64,000 nucleotides of DNA from Moraxella sp. ZY210820 (GCF_030674635.1 NZ_CP089978.1:186001-250000), one strand, 5' to 3'; counted from the stretch's first letter, positions 52,879-62,601 are shown. Translations and numbers: made by a program. The notes: generated by a model not told the origin, from the letters alone.

Positions 52879-55110
52879 ATGCAAAATCTTCTTAAACATC
52901 TATTTAAAATGAGTGTTTTGAGTTCAGCAATTTTCTCTTGTAGTGTTTTTGCTCAACAAGAAGTTGAAACGATACCACAATTAGAAACTATTGTGATTAC
53001 GGCAGAAGAACAAGTTAAACAATCATTAGGCGTTTCTGTGATTGATAAAGAAGATTTAGCAAACATTCCTGTACGTAATGATATTGCAGAATATGTTCGC
53101 CGTATGCCAGGGGTAAATTTAACAGGTAATAGTGCAGGTGGGCAACGTGGTAATAACCGACAAATTGATATTCGTGGTATGGGACCTGAAAATACCTTGA
53201 TTATGGTTGATGGTCGTCCAATTAATTCACGTAATGCTGTACGTTATGCTTATCGTGGTGAACGTGATACACGAGGTGATAGTAATTGGATTCCAAGTGA
53301 TGCCATTGAAAGTATTGAAGTTTTACGTGGGCCAGCGGCTGCTCGTTATGGTAATGGTGCAATGGGTGGTGTGGTAAATATAAAAACCAAAAAAGTGAGT
53401 AATGAAATTCATGGCTCTGTGGACTTATACACCAATCAACCTGAAAATAAAAAGGAAGGAGATAGTAGTCGTATTAGTGCAACATTAAGTTTGCCATTGG
53501 TTAAAGATGTACTTTCGATGCGAATGTATGGTAATTTTAATAAAACCGATGCTGATGCGGTAGATATTAACCCTGTAATTGTTGCTTCAAATGGTAGTGT
53601 GAGTCGTGCAGCAGGGCGTGAGGGTGTTAAAAATACCGATGGCGGATTGCGTTTAGGTTGGCAAATTAACGAAAAACAAAGTTTAACTTTTGATGGAGCT
53701 TATGGTCGTCAGTCAAATATCTATTCAGGCGATACACAAAATAGTAATCTTGACGCAAGTCTTAGTACAGGACAAAATACATTGGTTAATTCATTGGTCG
53801 GTTCAGAAACCAACCGTATGGAACGTACCAGTTATGCTTTAACACATGAAGCAGATTGGAATTGGGCAAGCAGTAAAATTGTAGCACAATATGATAAAAC
53901 CAAAAACCGCCGTAATTTAGAAGGCTTATATGGTGGTCCTGAAGGTCGCCCAACAAGTACTAATAAATCAACGGCAGTTTTAGATACTTACCGTCTTAAT
54001 GGTGAATTGAGTATGCCATTAAATGCTTGGCGACCACAGCATTTAACCTTAGGTGCAGAATATGTGGAAGATAAATTCCATGACCCTGCAAGTACATCAT
54101 TATTGGCGATGGATAATTCAACAGGCGTAACGGCATATTTACCAAGTGTGTTGCCAACTGACCGTAGCCATATGAAATCACGTATTTTATCAGCTTATGC
54201 AGAAAATAATATACAGTTGGCTGATAAGAGCAATATGGTATTAGCATTGCGTGTTGATGATCATAATAAATCAGGTGTCAATTGGAGTCCGAGTATTAAC
54301 ATTACCCAAAAAATAGGTGATTATTGGACGATTAAAGGTGGTGTTGCTCGTGCTTATAAAGCACCGAATATGTACCAAAATGCGGAAGGATATTTACTTT
54401 ATACACGTGGTAATGGTTGCCCAACTTTTACCACAACAGGTAACTGTTATTTATTAGGTAGTGCAAATCTAAAACCTGAAACCTCAATTAACTCTGAATT
54501 AGGTGTGCAGTTTGATAAGGATATTTGGAATGCGAGTTTGACTTATTTCCGTAACGATTATAAAAATAAAATCGGTGCAGGAGATCATATTATCGCGACT
54601 GTCAATAATGAGGGTAATCGACAATATCCAGTTTCACATATTTTACGTTGGGAAAATATTCCAAAAGCATTGGTACAAGGTATGGAAGGTAGTGTAGGTA
54701 TAACTTTTGATAATGTAAGTTGGACAAATAATATTACTTATATGATTGACTCTAAAGATAAATCTACAGGTAATCCATTGTCTATTATTCCAAATTATAC
54801 CATTAACTCTATTTTTAATTATCATATTACTGATAATTTTGATGTAAACTTTGTTTATACGCAATATGGTCGCCAAAAACCACGCCAATTTGCCATTCAA
54901 CGTTCGGAGAATCGTGGTATAAACAGTATGCCAATTAAGAGTTATGGTATTGCAAGCATTAATGTTGGTTATAAATTTACTGATAGTATAAGTGGGCGTA
55001 TAGGTGTATCAAATATTTTTGATGAACAAAAATTACGTGATAACAGTGTAAACCAATCATATAATGAAGCTGGTCGTGCTTATTATGCAAATTTAAAATA
55101 TACATTCTAG
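52879..55110 (+). CDS. TonB-dependent siderophore receptor (FepA/PfeA type)
   Basis: The 743-residue outer-membrane protein has a signal peptide (cut near VFAQQ), a TonB box-like ETIVITAEE, a plug domain (RNDIAEYVRRMPGVNLTGN ... IDIRGMGPENTLIMVDGRPINSRNAVR ... EVLRGPAAARYGNGAMGGVVNI) and a 22-strand barrel ending in an aromatic, YYANLKYTF. The RYAYRGERDTRGDSNWIP plug segment is characteristic of catecholate (enterobactin-like) receptors. The downstream esterase supports ferric-catecholate use. I could not find a convincing Fur box. Confidence 0.92.
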   Translation: MQNLLKHLFKMSVLSSAIFSCSVFAQQEVETIPQLETIVITAEEQVKQSLGVSVIDKEDLANIPVRNDIAEYVRRMPGVNLTGNSAGGQRGNNRQIDIRGMGPENTLIMVDGRPINSRNAVRYAYRGERDTRGDSNWIPSDAIESIEVLRGPAAARYGNGAMGGVVNIKTKKVSNEIHGSVDLYTNQPENKKEGDSSRISATLSLPLVKDVLSMRMYGNFNKTDADAVDINPVIVASNGSVSRAAGREGVKNTDGGLRLGWQINEKQSLTFDGAYGRQSNIYSGDTQNSNLDASLSTGQNTLVNSLVGSETNRMERTSYALTHEADWNWASSKIVAQYDKTKNRRNLEGLYGGPEGRPTSTNKSTAVLDTYRLNGELSMPLNAWRPQHLTLGAEYVEDKFHDPASTSLLAMDNSTGVTAYLPSVLPTDRSHMKSRILSAYAENNIQLADKSNMVLALRVDDHNKSGVNWSPSINITQKIGDYWTIKGGVARAYKAPNMYQNAEGYLLYTRGNGCPTFTTTGNCYLLGSANLKPETSINSELGVQFDKDIWNASLTYFRNDYKNKIGAGDHIIATVNNEGNRQYPVSHILRWENIPKALVQGMEGSVGITFDNVSWTNNITYMIDSKDKSTGNPLSIIPNYTINSIFNYHITDNFDVNFVYTQYGRQKPRQFAIQRSENRGINSMPIKSYGIASINVGYKFTDSISGRIGVSNIFDEQKLRDNSVNQSYNEAGRAYYANLKYTF

Positions 55111-55133
55111 GTTAATTAGCGTGTAAATAATCC

Positions 55134-55169
55134 AAAACGTCTTATACAGATGAGTATAGGGCGTTTTTT
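55134..55169 (+). terminator. Terminator or attenuator between receptor and esterase genes
   Basis: AAAACGTCTTATAC pairs (with G-U pairs) with GTATAGGGCGTTTT and is followed by TT. It lies between the receptor stop and the esterase start, so read-through would be partial. Confidence 0.7.
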
Positions 55170-55186
55170 GACCATAGGATTTAAGT

Positions 55187-56092
55187 GTGAAAGTATTAAT
55201 ATTTCTGTTATTATTGTTAGGAAATACCATGTTATATGGACAAACAATGTACGCAACATGGCAAGAGGCAACTTTAGTTAATGCTCAACAAATGCAACTG
55301 ACCTCGCAGTACACCAAACAAAATTATTTAATCCAAGTGACTGCTGTAGGTAAAATGCCCCCAAATGGCTATCCTGTGCTTTATATCCTTGATGGGAATG
55401 CCTTTTTTCCATTTGCCAGTAGTTTAGCTCAGGGTTTTAATATCCGTGCAGATGAACATGGCGTTAGTCCTATGTTGATTGTTGGTATTGGCTATTCATC
55501 AAAACAGTTTACTGATATTACTGCACGCAGTTTAGATTATACACCAAAGCCTAATTCTGTAATTATGAATACTCAATATCCACATGGTGGAGCAGAGCAA
55601 TTTCATCAGTTTATTGAACAAGAGTTAAAACCTTTGATTGCACAAACATGGCAAGTGAATCCAAAATTGCAAGGTTTATTTGGACATTCATATGGTGGTT
55701 TATATGCCTTATATAACTTATTGAAATATCAAGATAATTATAGTCATTATTTTATTGCTAGTCCATCTATTTGGTGGAATAATTATCAAATTAAACAAGA
55801 TATTATGCAGTTCAAATCAGTGAAACCATCAAAAATCTATTTAACCGTAGGGGAATATGAGCAAATAGTTTCACCTAAGCTCAAACAAAATCGTGAGCAA
55901 CGGCAACAGCAGTTAAGTAAGCGAGCGATGGTGGATTCTGTCCAAGAACTAAGCCAATATTTAAATCATCAGCTTAATGTTGAAAGTGTCATTTATCCGC
56001 AGGCGACTCATATTCATAGTGCTTTTTTAAGTTTAGAATCAGCAATTATGTATTTTTCTCAAGATAGTTTCATAGATGAATCAGAAAAATAA
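55187..56092 (+). CDS. Periplasmic alpha/beta-hydrolase esterase, Fes/IroE-like
   Basis: The 301-residue product has a signal peptide (VLIFLLLLLGNTMLYGQ), the oxyanion YILDGNAFFPF segment and the nucleophile elbow GHSYGG with Ser168; the catalytic His is likely in ATHIHSAF (about 280-283). This is the esterase/PF00756 family that hydrolyses ferric enterobactin-type trilactones or related esters. Start is GTG 55187 with AGGA upstream. It probably releases iron from, or linearises, the catecholate imported by the receptor just upstream. Confidence 0.85.
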   Translation: MKVLIFLLLLLGNTMLYGQTMYATWQEATLVNAQQMQLTSQYTKQNYLIQVTAVGKMPPNGYPVLYILDGNAFFPFASSLAQGFNIRADEHGVSPMLIVGIGYSSKQFTDITARSLDYTPKPNSVIMNTQYPHGGAEQFHQFIEQELKPLIAQTWQVNPKLQGLFGHSYGGLYALYNLLKYQDNYSHYFIASPSIWWNNYQIKQDIMQFKSVKPSKIYLTVGEYEQIVSPKLKQNREQRQQQLSKRAMVDSVQELSQYLNHQLNVESVIYPQATHIHSAFLSLESAIMYFSQDSFIDESEK

Positions 56093-56189
56093 TAAGAAAA
56101 ATCATTGCTTGTTATAGGGTAATAAGTTATAATAATATTAATGATAATACTGCTTATTTTCATTAAAAAATTACTGTAAAAACGGCTTA

Positions 56190-56225
56190 AACGTCTTATG
56201 CTTTTGGGCATAAGACGCGTTTTTT
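56190..56225 (+). terminator. Rho-independent terminator after the esterase gene
   Basis: ACGTCTTATGC pairs with GCATAAGACG(C)GT, followed by TTTTT. The stem core resembles the hairpin at 55134-55169. Confidence 0.75.
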
Positions 56226-56248
56226 ATGTGATACTAAAATAAAGGAAA

Positions 56249-57043
56249 TTAATAAACCAGTTGTAATTTTATATGAATCATTGCCAATAATGCTTGTAAA
56301 TTTGATGCTTGCAAGCGTTTACCTGTTGTACTTAAGTTAGATGGTATGCTAATTGCAGTTAAATTTTGCACTGAACGTAAATGATTTAAAAATTCATGAC
56401 GTAAAATAGGTTGATGGCTCGTGAGAATATAACTCGATTTGAGTTGGGACATATCCAATTGGGGCAATAAGGCTAAAATTTTAACGACATCATGTTGATA
56501 AATAAAATTTAGCCAACGATATTCATTGATTTCTGTCATTTTTTCGGCTTGCTGTTGCCAAAAAATCATATTGCGTAATAAACCACTTGGACGCATAATG
56601 ACCAATTTCTCTTTCCAATAATCTCGCCAAGTATATTCAGCTTGAATTAAACATTCTGCTAAGTCATCTTGGGCAGAAAGTGGCGTATCATCATTGACCC
56701 ATTCGCCGTGATTTTCACCATAAACACGAGTTGATGAGATATATATAATTTTTTGAATGGAGTATTGGGAAAGTGCTTGATAAATTGGTTGAGCTGTATT
56801 GACATAAGTATGCTGATAACCTGCTTTATCACGTTGGTTCGCAGATAAAATCACATATACCATATCAAAATTATCATTAAAATCATTTGCTTGTAAATGA
56901 TAAATATCTTTGCAAATATGTAGTACACCTTCGGGTACAATTTTGGGACTACGACTGATGGTAGTTATGTGATGCCCTTGTTGATGAAGCTGTTGTACTA
57001 AGGCTAAACCCAGTTGCCCGCAACCAATGACGAGAATGTTCAT
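56249..57043 (-). CDS. NAD-dependent epimerase/dehydratase family protein (YeeZ-like)
   Basis: The 264-residue protein starts MNILVIGCGQLGLALVQQLHQQGH (Rossmann GxGxxG), then VYVILSANQRDKAGY and IIYISSTRVYGENHGEWVNDD, with the SDR Ser/Thr and Tyr, followed by VIMRPSGLL. It is an extended-type SDR similar to YeeZ/SDR_a5. The substrate cannot be read from sequence. Single gene, convergent with the esterase and divergent from the WG-repeat gene. Confidence 0.8.
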   Translation of the reverse strand: MNILVIGCGQLGLALVQQLHQQGHHITTISRSPKIVPEGVLHICKDIYHLQANDFNDNFDMVYVILSANQRDKAGYQHTYVNTAQPIYQALSQYSIQKIIYISSTRVYGENHGEWVNDDTPLSAQDDLAECLIQAEYTWRDYWKEKLVIMRPSGLLRNMIFWQQQAEKMTEINEYRWLNFIYQHDVVKILALLPQLDMSQLKSSYILTSHQPILRHEFLNHLRSVQNLTAISIPSNLSTTGKRLQASNLQALLAMIHIKLQLVY

Positions 57044-57188
57044 GATGATATGATACTCACATTTTCAAAGTATAAATGTTTGAATTAGATTGTATCATAG
57101 ATGAATTTATCATTATAGATAGTGATTGTATTGTATTGATTTTATCAGCATAATAGGGCTTTATCCGTACTATAAATGGTTAATTATC

Positions 57189-58397
57189 ATGTCTAATACC
57201 AAGAAAAAAAGTTCGCCTAAGCGTAAAAAAGTATTGCAAATCATCCGTATTGTGATTTTATTACCCATTTTAATTTATGTGAGTTGGGTCTCTTTTCAAT
57301 GGTGGAAAGTGGGAAAAATGGATGAATATGAAGATTGGCATAATGGTATTGCAATTTCTAAAAAAGATGGTAAATATGGTTATGTGGATGATAAATTTAA
57401 ACTTTTTATTCCACATCAATTTGACTCAGCAGGGAAGTTTGATGAATTTGAGCGAGCGGTTGTTGGCAGTAAATTGGGCAACGATTACCGTTGGCGATTG
57501 ATTAACAAAAAAGGCGTATATGTGAGTGAAGCTTATGATGAAATTCAAGGTTTAGGTTTTGGACGTTATAAAGTGCGTAACCGTGTTGCACTATCTGAGA
57601 AGGAAAAATATCAAGATTATCATTGGCAAGTGATTGATGTTGATGGTCGAGTTTTAACTACGCAAAAATATCATGTGATTGATCCATTTCAGGAAGAACG
57701 GGCGAGAGTTTGTGTGCTAGCAAAATGTGGATTTATGAATTTATCTGGTCAAGTAGTCATTGGTTTTGGGCAAGTGCCAAATGCTGATCGATACCAAATG
57801 GTTGCTAATTATTCAGATGGTACGAGAAAAAATTATTTGGATAATGGGCAACATTTTAGTCATGGTCTAGCTCGCATGCAACAGCAAGGTAAATATGGCT
57901 ATATGGATAAATCAGGAAAAATCGTCATTCCTGTACAATTTTTGCAAGCAGAAAATTTCAGTGAGCAAGTGGCTGTGGTTAAAACGGATGCTGGCTATGG
58001 TGTCATTGATTTACAAGGAAAATTTGTGATTCAACCACAATCAAATTGGACAGATTTACAGTCTTTTAGCGAACAACGTTCGATATTCCGTGAAGGTGAA
58101 TATTATGGTATGATTGATAAACAAGGACGTGTAATTGTGCCGATTGATAGAAAATATAGTCATATTGGTAAGGTCAAAAATGGCGTGGCAAATATCATAC
58201 GAGATAATAAATATGGTTTTGTTGATGTCAATGGTGTAGAAATTATTCCGCCGATTTATGAACAGTTAGGTGGAGAATTTAAAAATGGCACGGTATGGGC
58301 TATTTCTGAAAAACAGCCAAATGTAATGTTGCATTTAGATAAAAAGCATAATGTTTTAAGAACGAGTGAGCTGACGACTTTTAGTTCAACAAATTAG
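57189..58397 (+). CDS. Membrane-anchored WG-repeat protein
   Basis: From ATG 57189 the 402-residue product has a basic N-terminus, one membrane helix (about 18-36) and a periplasmic domain made of WG-type repeats: GKYGYVDDKFKLFIPHQFD, GKYGYMDKSGKIVIPVQF, AGYGVIDLQGKFVIQPQ, EYYGMIDKQGRVIVPI and NKYGFVDVNGVEIIPPIYE. WG repeats form beta-propeller-like scaffolds; the ligand is unknown. The longer frame from TTG 57126 has no ribosome site. Confidence 0.82.
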   Translation: MSNTKKKSSPKRKKVLQIIRIVILLPILIYVSWVSFQWWKVGKMDEYEDWHNGIAISKKDGKYGYVDDKFKLFIPHQFDSAGKFDEFERAVVGSKLGNDYRWRLINKKGVYVSEAYDEIQGLGFGRYKVRNRVALSEKEKYQDYHWQVIDVDGRVLTTQKYHVIDPFQEERARVCVLAKCGFMNLSGQVVIGFGQVPNADRYQMVANYSDGTRKNYLDNGQHFSHGLARMQQQGKYGYMDKSGKIVIPVQFLQAENFSEQVAVVKTDAGYGVIDLQGKFVIQPQSNWTDLQSFSEQRSIFREGEYYGMIDKQGRVIVPIDRKYSHIGKVKNGVANIIRDNKYGFVDVNGVEIIPPIYEQLGGEFKNGTVWAISEKQPNVMLHLDKKHNVLRTSELTTFSSTN

Positions 58398-58480
58398 GTT
58401 GAATATTATTTTCATTTATTGTAACTTATTGATTTTATGTGGGGGTTAATGCTCATTCGCCTACAAACACTAGGTAGTCG

Positions 58481-58504
58481 GTAGGGTGCATAACACGCAC
58501 CATT
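58481..58504 (+). repeat. Third REP-like copy, remote from the RAYT gene
   Basis: Matches 5131-5154 at 22 of 24 positions (GTAGGGTGCA...ACGCACCATT). It lies just after a degenerate piece of the GTAGGGGCGAAT-type element (about 58425-58465). Confidence 0.65.
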
Positions 58505-58612
58505 TCGATGAAAACTTGTAAAAGGAGCGTCTTGCGTAGCTTTAATCGCTACTCAACACTACTTTGAAACTACAAAAATGAATATTTCATTTACAATTAA
58601 ATAGGTATAGAT

Positions 58613-59293
58613 ATGTCATTTGAATCAAAAAGATTGCAAGGATGGTATGAGTTTTTCCTTGAACAAAGAGGAAAACCAACCTTGTCCCAAAAAGTGGATA
58701 GTCAAGTCATCTTGAATTGGGAAAATAAACTGCCAAGTTCTTTACTTCGTATTTGGCAAGAATTAGGGTGGTGCAGTTTCCATAATGGCTTATTATGGAT
58801 TGTCAATCCTGATGATTATCAATATCTTGTAGATACTTGGTTAGACAATACCAAATATCTACAACTTGATAATTTTTATTGTATAGCTAGAACCGCATTT
58901 GGTGAATGTTTGTTATATGGTGAAAGAACAAAGCGAATTATTGAAATTCAACCACAATACAACACTATCTGGGCTGATGATAAACAATTGCAAGAACCCG
59001 ATGATGACTTTGGAGCAAGCATATCCACATTACTTTACTTAAAATCTGACACAGCTGATTTTGATATGACAGATATTCAAGACGAACCCCTTTTTGAAAG
59101 AGCAGTTAAAAAATTAGGGGTATTGTCGCCTGATGAAATGTATGCTTTTGAGCCATTTTATATGTTATTGCCTGATGAGCAGATTACCATTGAACGCCTA
59201 ATTAAAGTGCGTATGGATGTTTATACCGATATGCTGTATCAATTTCAACCTCCAGTCAGTCGTGGCACTTCGTTTAGTGATATTTTTAAATAA
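58613..59293 (+). CDS. GAD-like/DUF1851 protein, orphan T6SS-immunity-like (Tdi1 type)
   Basis: The 226-residue product has a GAD-like N-terminal domain (LPSSLLRIWQELGWCSFHNGLLWIVNPDDYQYLVDTWL, about 43-80) and a C-terminal DUF1851-type part (VKKLGVLSPDEMYAFEPFYMLLPDEQITIERLIKVRMDVYTDML). This pair is found in immunity proteins against NAD- or DNA-targeting type VI effectors such as Tde/Tas-like systems. No effector gene is adjacent, so it may be an orphan immunity gene or have another role. The preceding 200 bp hold REP and MITE remnants. Confidence 0.7.
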   Translation: MSFESKRLQGWYEFFLEQRGKPTLSQKVDSQVILNWENKLPSSLLRIWQELGWCSFHNGLLWIVNPDDYQYLVDTWLDNTKYLQLDNFYCIARTAFGECLLYGERTKRIIEIQPQYNTIWADDKQLQEPDDDFGASISTLLYLKSDTADFDMTDIQDEPLFERAVKKLGVLSPDEMYAFEPFYMLLPDEQITIERLIKVRMDVYTDMLYQFQPPVSRGTSFSDIFK

Positions 59294-59332
59294 AAAATAG
59301 TTCTAAATAAATATTATTTAGAACTATTTTAA
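59294..59332. terminator. Bidirectional terminator
   Basis: AAAATAGTTCTAAATAA pairs perfectly with TTATTTAGAACTATTTT across a 3-nt loop, immediately after the immunity-like gene. Confidence 0.8.
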
Positions 59333-59392
59333 ACCTTATTTGATATATTTTTAGTTTCTCTATCCATACTATGTTTTAACGCTTGTAATTAT

Positions 59393-59608
59393 TTATTCTA
59401 CCTTTGTATAATCACCCAATTCAGGCACATCAATAATTTCCCCAAGCTGTTTTCCACGCCCTTTTAAAATTTCAGGCATTTTACGTTGAGTTGGCGTGGT
59501 TTGTTTTGGTAAAACCGTAATAATCACTTGCACATCATCTAACACAGGTGGCGTATCAATCCACTCTAATTGATTATTCATAATTTTTGCTTGATAGCTG
59601 TTTAACAT
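59393..59608 (-). CDS. Small antitoxin-like protein
   Basis: The 71-residue product (LNSYQAKIMNNQLEWIDTPPVLDDVQVIITVLP...ILKGRGKQLGEIIDVPELGDYTKVE) resembles short antitoxin-type proteins that open with a strand-rich AbrB-like or DUF-type segment and end in an acidic tail; such genes often precede PIN-domain toxins. No toxin gene follows it; rather the strong terminator and the immunity-like gene lie downstream. Assignment is tentative. Confidence 0.5.
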   Translation of the reverse strand: MLNSYQAKIMNNQLEWIDTPPVLDDVQVIITVLPKQTTPTQRKMPEILKGRGKQLGEIIDVPELGDYTKVE

Positions 59609-59680
59609 CTTTATCTCCTAAAATATGACTGTTTCTAGTGTAGCGTAAAAACATCAGGCTAGGAAAACCTAGCCCAACGT

Positions 59681-62077
59681 TTATTCTTCTATCTTAGTTT
59701 TAGCATTTGCCTTTTTCTTTTTCACTTTTTTCTTAGCCTTGTCTTTGACTTTATCTTTTTTCTTCTTCTTAATTTTTCCATCATCAGACAACGACAATTT
59801 TTTATCTTGCTCAATGGCTGGTTTGGTCGCCTTATCTTTCACTTTCTCTTTTTTGGCTTTTTTCGGAGCATTGGCGGTTTTTTTGCCCGCATTTGGTGCT
59901 TTTTGACGAATGGCACGTCCAGCGCGAGACAGTTGTTGTAATAAAGCAAAATCGATTTTACGTTCATCGAGATTAACCATGACCACTTTAATTTTTACTT
60001 CATCGCCTAAACCGAGAATTTGACCTGTATTCTGTCCAACTAAGACTTGATGTTTCGCATCAAAGATAAAATAATCATCGCCAATTTGACTAATATGAAT
60101 CATACCATCAACATAAACATCTTTTAAGCTGACAAATAAACCAAATTCAGTAACCGCACTGATATAGCCAATAAATTCTTCGCCCAAATGCTGTTGCATA
60201 TAATGGCATTTTAACCAACTGGTTACACTACGACTGGCTTCATCGGCTTGACGTTCTGTGGCTGAAAAATGCACGCCTGCATCTGCTAAGGCTTGCCCTG
60301 AAATTGGATACGGTTTTTCTTGCAAATGTGCTTTAATCGCACGGTGCAATAATAAATCAGGATAACGGCGAATTGGCGAAGTAAAATGCGTATAATGTTC
60401 ATATGCTAAGCCATAATGTCCTAAATTTTCATCGCTATAACGTGCTTGCATCATCGAACGTAACAATAATGATGAGATTTGTGGTGCATCTAAACGTTCT
60501 TTCGTGGCATCAATAATTGCTTGATAATCCTGTTGTGTTGGTTGTTCTGGGAATTTTAAGCCTAATGTTTTGACAAAATCTCTAACTTTTTCCACACGGC
60601 TAAATTCTGGCGGTTCATGCACACGATACAAGATTGGAATATCATTTTTCAAGGCAAAATCTGCTGCCGCTACATTGGCAAGTAACATACATTCTTCAAT
60701 GAGTTTATGTGCGTCATTGCGTGTGCGTGGCAAAATATCTTGAATACCGCCCAATTCATCAAAAGTCATATAAGTTTCAACAGTTTCAAATTCTAAAGCA
60801 TGACGTTGTTGGCGAACATTTTTTAAAACTTGATAAAGTTGTAATAATGTATTGAGTGACTTTCGTACATCAGCTTGTTCAGGAACGGCATCATTGTTAC
60901 CAGCATAATAATCTGCCATTTGATTATAGGTTAAACGTGCGTGCGAATGCATAATCGCAGGGTAGAATTGATAACCTGTTACCCGTCCCACACGAGACAA
61001 GGTTAAATCACAGACCATACATAAACGATTGACGTGCGGATTGAGTGAGCATAGTCCGTTTGATAATGCTTCAGGTAACATCGGTAACACAAAATGTGGA
61101 AAATATACAGATGTGCCACGTTCGGTCGCTTCTTTATCTAAAGCGGATTTCGGTTTAACATAGTGGCTCACATCAGCAATCGCCACCACGACACGGAAAC
61201 CACCACCAGCACGTTTTTCGGCATAGACGGCATCATCAAAATCTCGAGCATCTTCACCATCGATGGTAACGAGTGGTAATGTTGTTAAATCGACACGGTC
61301 TTTAAATTGAGCAGGTTTAGGCTCTTTAAATTTTTCTGCTTCGGCAATCGCTTTTGGGTCAAATTCATAATTTAAACCATATTCCAAAATGGTTTGTGGA
61401 ATAATCAGTTGCGTATCTGCTTGATTTTCCATCGTTTGAATAATATGCCCTGTGGCAAAATGCTCTCTTGTTGGATAATCATCAATCGCCACACGCAAAA
61501 TATCGCCCACTTTCACTTTTGCGTGTTCAATCAATTCTTTTTCGAGTGGAATAGGCTGATGTTGATTGAGATAACGTGGTTGGATATAAAAGCCTTCAGT
61601 ATGATGCTCAACTGTGCCGAGTACTTCTTTTACACGGTGCTGTAATACTTCTGTGATAAAGCCCCAAGTTCCCTTGTTATCAGTACGACTTTTACGCACT
61701 TTTACACGGTCGCCGTGAAATACTAAACGTAATTCTCGTTCAGGTAATAGCACTTCATCACCAATGTCTAATTTGGCAGTGCCATTACCTTTCGTCTGAA
61801 TATAAACTGTTGCTTCAAATTCAGGCTGATATTTAATCACCTGAAATTTATAATCTTCTTTAACCAATTGCCCATCACGCACCATTGCAACTAAACGGTG
61901 TAATAAACCATCAATTTGCTTTTGTTCTTGCAAATCAAAATATTGTACTAATTCTGCATGAGATTGGGCGGTTTGCAATTTTTCAATACTTTCCGCAATT
62001 AATACACGACTTGGGATAGGATTTTCATAACGTTGTGCTTCATCTTGAGCATTTGGATCATTCCAATTTTTTGTCAT
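59681..62077 (-). CDS. rnr: Ribonuclease R
   Basis: RNase R is a 3'-5' exoribonuclease that degrades structured RNA and acts in rRNA and tmRNA quality control. From ATG 62077 (GAGGTAT about 6 nt upstream) the 798-residue protein has an N-terminal winged-helix segment, two cold-shock domains, the RNB catalytic core (TIDGEDARDFDDAVYAEK with the metal-binding Asp cluster), an S1 domain (FIGYISAVTEFGLFVSL) and a very Lys-rich tail (about 725-798). Monocistronic as far as visible. Confidence 0.96.
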   Translation of the reverse strand: MTKNWNDPNAQDEAQRYENPIPSRVLIAESIEKLQTAQSHAELVQYFDLQEQKQIDGLLHRLVAMVRDGQLVKEDYKFQVIKYQPEFEATVYIQTKGNGTAKLDIGDEVLLPERELRLVFHGDRVKVRKSRTDNKGTWGFITEVLQHRVKEVLGTVEHHTEGFYIQPRYLNQHQPIPLEKELIEHAKVKVGDILRVAIDDYPTREHFATGHIIQTMENQADTQLIIPQTILEYGLNYEFDPKAIAEAEKFKEPKPAQFKDRVDLTTLPLVTIDGEDARDFDDAVYAEKRAGGGFRVVVAIADVSHYVKPKSALDKEATERGTSVYFPHFVLPMLPEALSNGLCSLNPHVNRLCMVCDLTLSRVGRVTGYQFYPAIMHSHARLTYNQMADYYAGNNDAVPEQADVRKSLNTLLQLYQVLKNVRQQRHALEFETVETYMTFDELGGIQDILPRTRNDAHKLIEECMLLANVAAADFALKNDIPILYRVHEPPEFSRVEKVRDFVKTLGLKFPEQPTQQDYQAIIDATKERLDAPQISSLLLRSMMQARYSDENLGHYGLAYEHYTHFTSPIRRYPDLLLHRAIKAHLQEKPYPISGQALADAGVHFSATERQADEASRSVTSWLKCHYMQQHLGEEFIGYISAVTEFGLFVSLKDVYVDGMIHISQIGDDYFIFDAKHQVLVGQNTGQILGLGDEVKIKVVMVNLDERKIDFALLQQLSRAGRAIRQKAPNAGKKTANAPKKAKKEKVKDKATKPAIEQDKKLSLSDDGKIKKKKKDKVKDKAKKKVKKKKANAKTKIEE

Positions 62078-62259
62078 TTTATATACCTCAATTATATCAA
62101 TTTTCATTTCACAGTAATAAGCATAAGCGATTTAAGTCAAAACTGCACGAAAAAAACGTGTAGATGAGTTATTAATGTATAAAATATAAGCAAAATTGCT
62201 TAAAATAATCAAAAATTGTTTAAAAAATAAATAAACATGATAAAAAATAAAAAAAATAC

Positions 62260-62288
62260 TTGCTTAAAACTAAAAATATCATTAATAT
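62260..62288 (+). promoter_or_regulatory. Promoter of the tRNA-Ser/tRNA-Arg genes
   Basis: TTGCTT (62260-62265), 17-nt spacer, TAATAT (62283-62288), ending 11 nt before the mature tRNA-Ser. Confidence 0.6.
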
Positions 62289-62299
62289 ACTGTCTCAAC

Positions 62300-62390
62300 G
62301 GTGAGATGGGTGAGTGGCTGAAACCACCTCCCTGCTAAGGAGGCATATCCATTACGGGTATCGAGGGTTCGAATCCCTCTCTCACCGCCA
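62300..62390 (+). tRNA. tRNA-Ser (anticodon GCT)
   Basis: A 91-nt class II tRNA with a long variable arm. Acceptor GGTGAGA/TCTCACC, anticodon arm CTCCCTGCTAAGGAG with GCT in the loop, T arm GGGTTCGAATCCC, discriminator G and encoded CCA. Reads AGC/AGT. Confidence 0.97.
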
Positions 62391-62400
62391 TTTACATGAC

Positions 62401-62477
62401 GCGCTTATAGCTCAGCTGGATAGAGCACTTGGCTACGAACTAAGGGGTCGGGAGTTCGAATCTCTCTAAGCGCGCCA
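62401..62477 (+). tRNA. tRNA-Arg (anticodon ACG), copy 1
   Basis: A 77-nt cloverleaf: acceptor GCGCTTA/TAAGCGC, anticodon loop CTACGAA with ACG (A34 expected to become inosine by TadA), T arm with GTTCGAATC, discriminator G and encoded CCA. Identical to 62518-62594. Confidence 0.97.
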
Positions 62478-62517
62478 ATCTAAATGTAAATGTTTTATTG
62501 ATAAAAAATCAAATTAC

Positions 62518-62594
62518 GCGCTTATAGCTCAGCTGGATAGAGCACTTGGCTACGAACTAAGGGGTCGGGAGTTCGAATCTCTCTAAGCGCGCCA
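62518..62594 (+). tRNA. tRNA-Arg (anticodon ACG), copy 2
   Basis: Exact duplicate of 62401-62477 after a 40-nt spacer; same acceptor, anticodon and CCA. A recent tandem duplication within one transcription unit. Confidence 0.97.
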
Positions 62595-62601
62595 TATTCT
62601 A

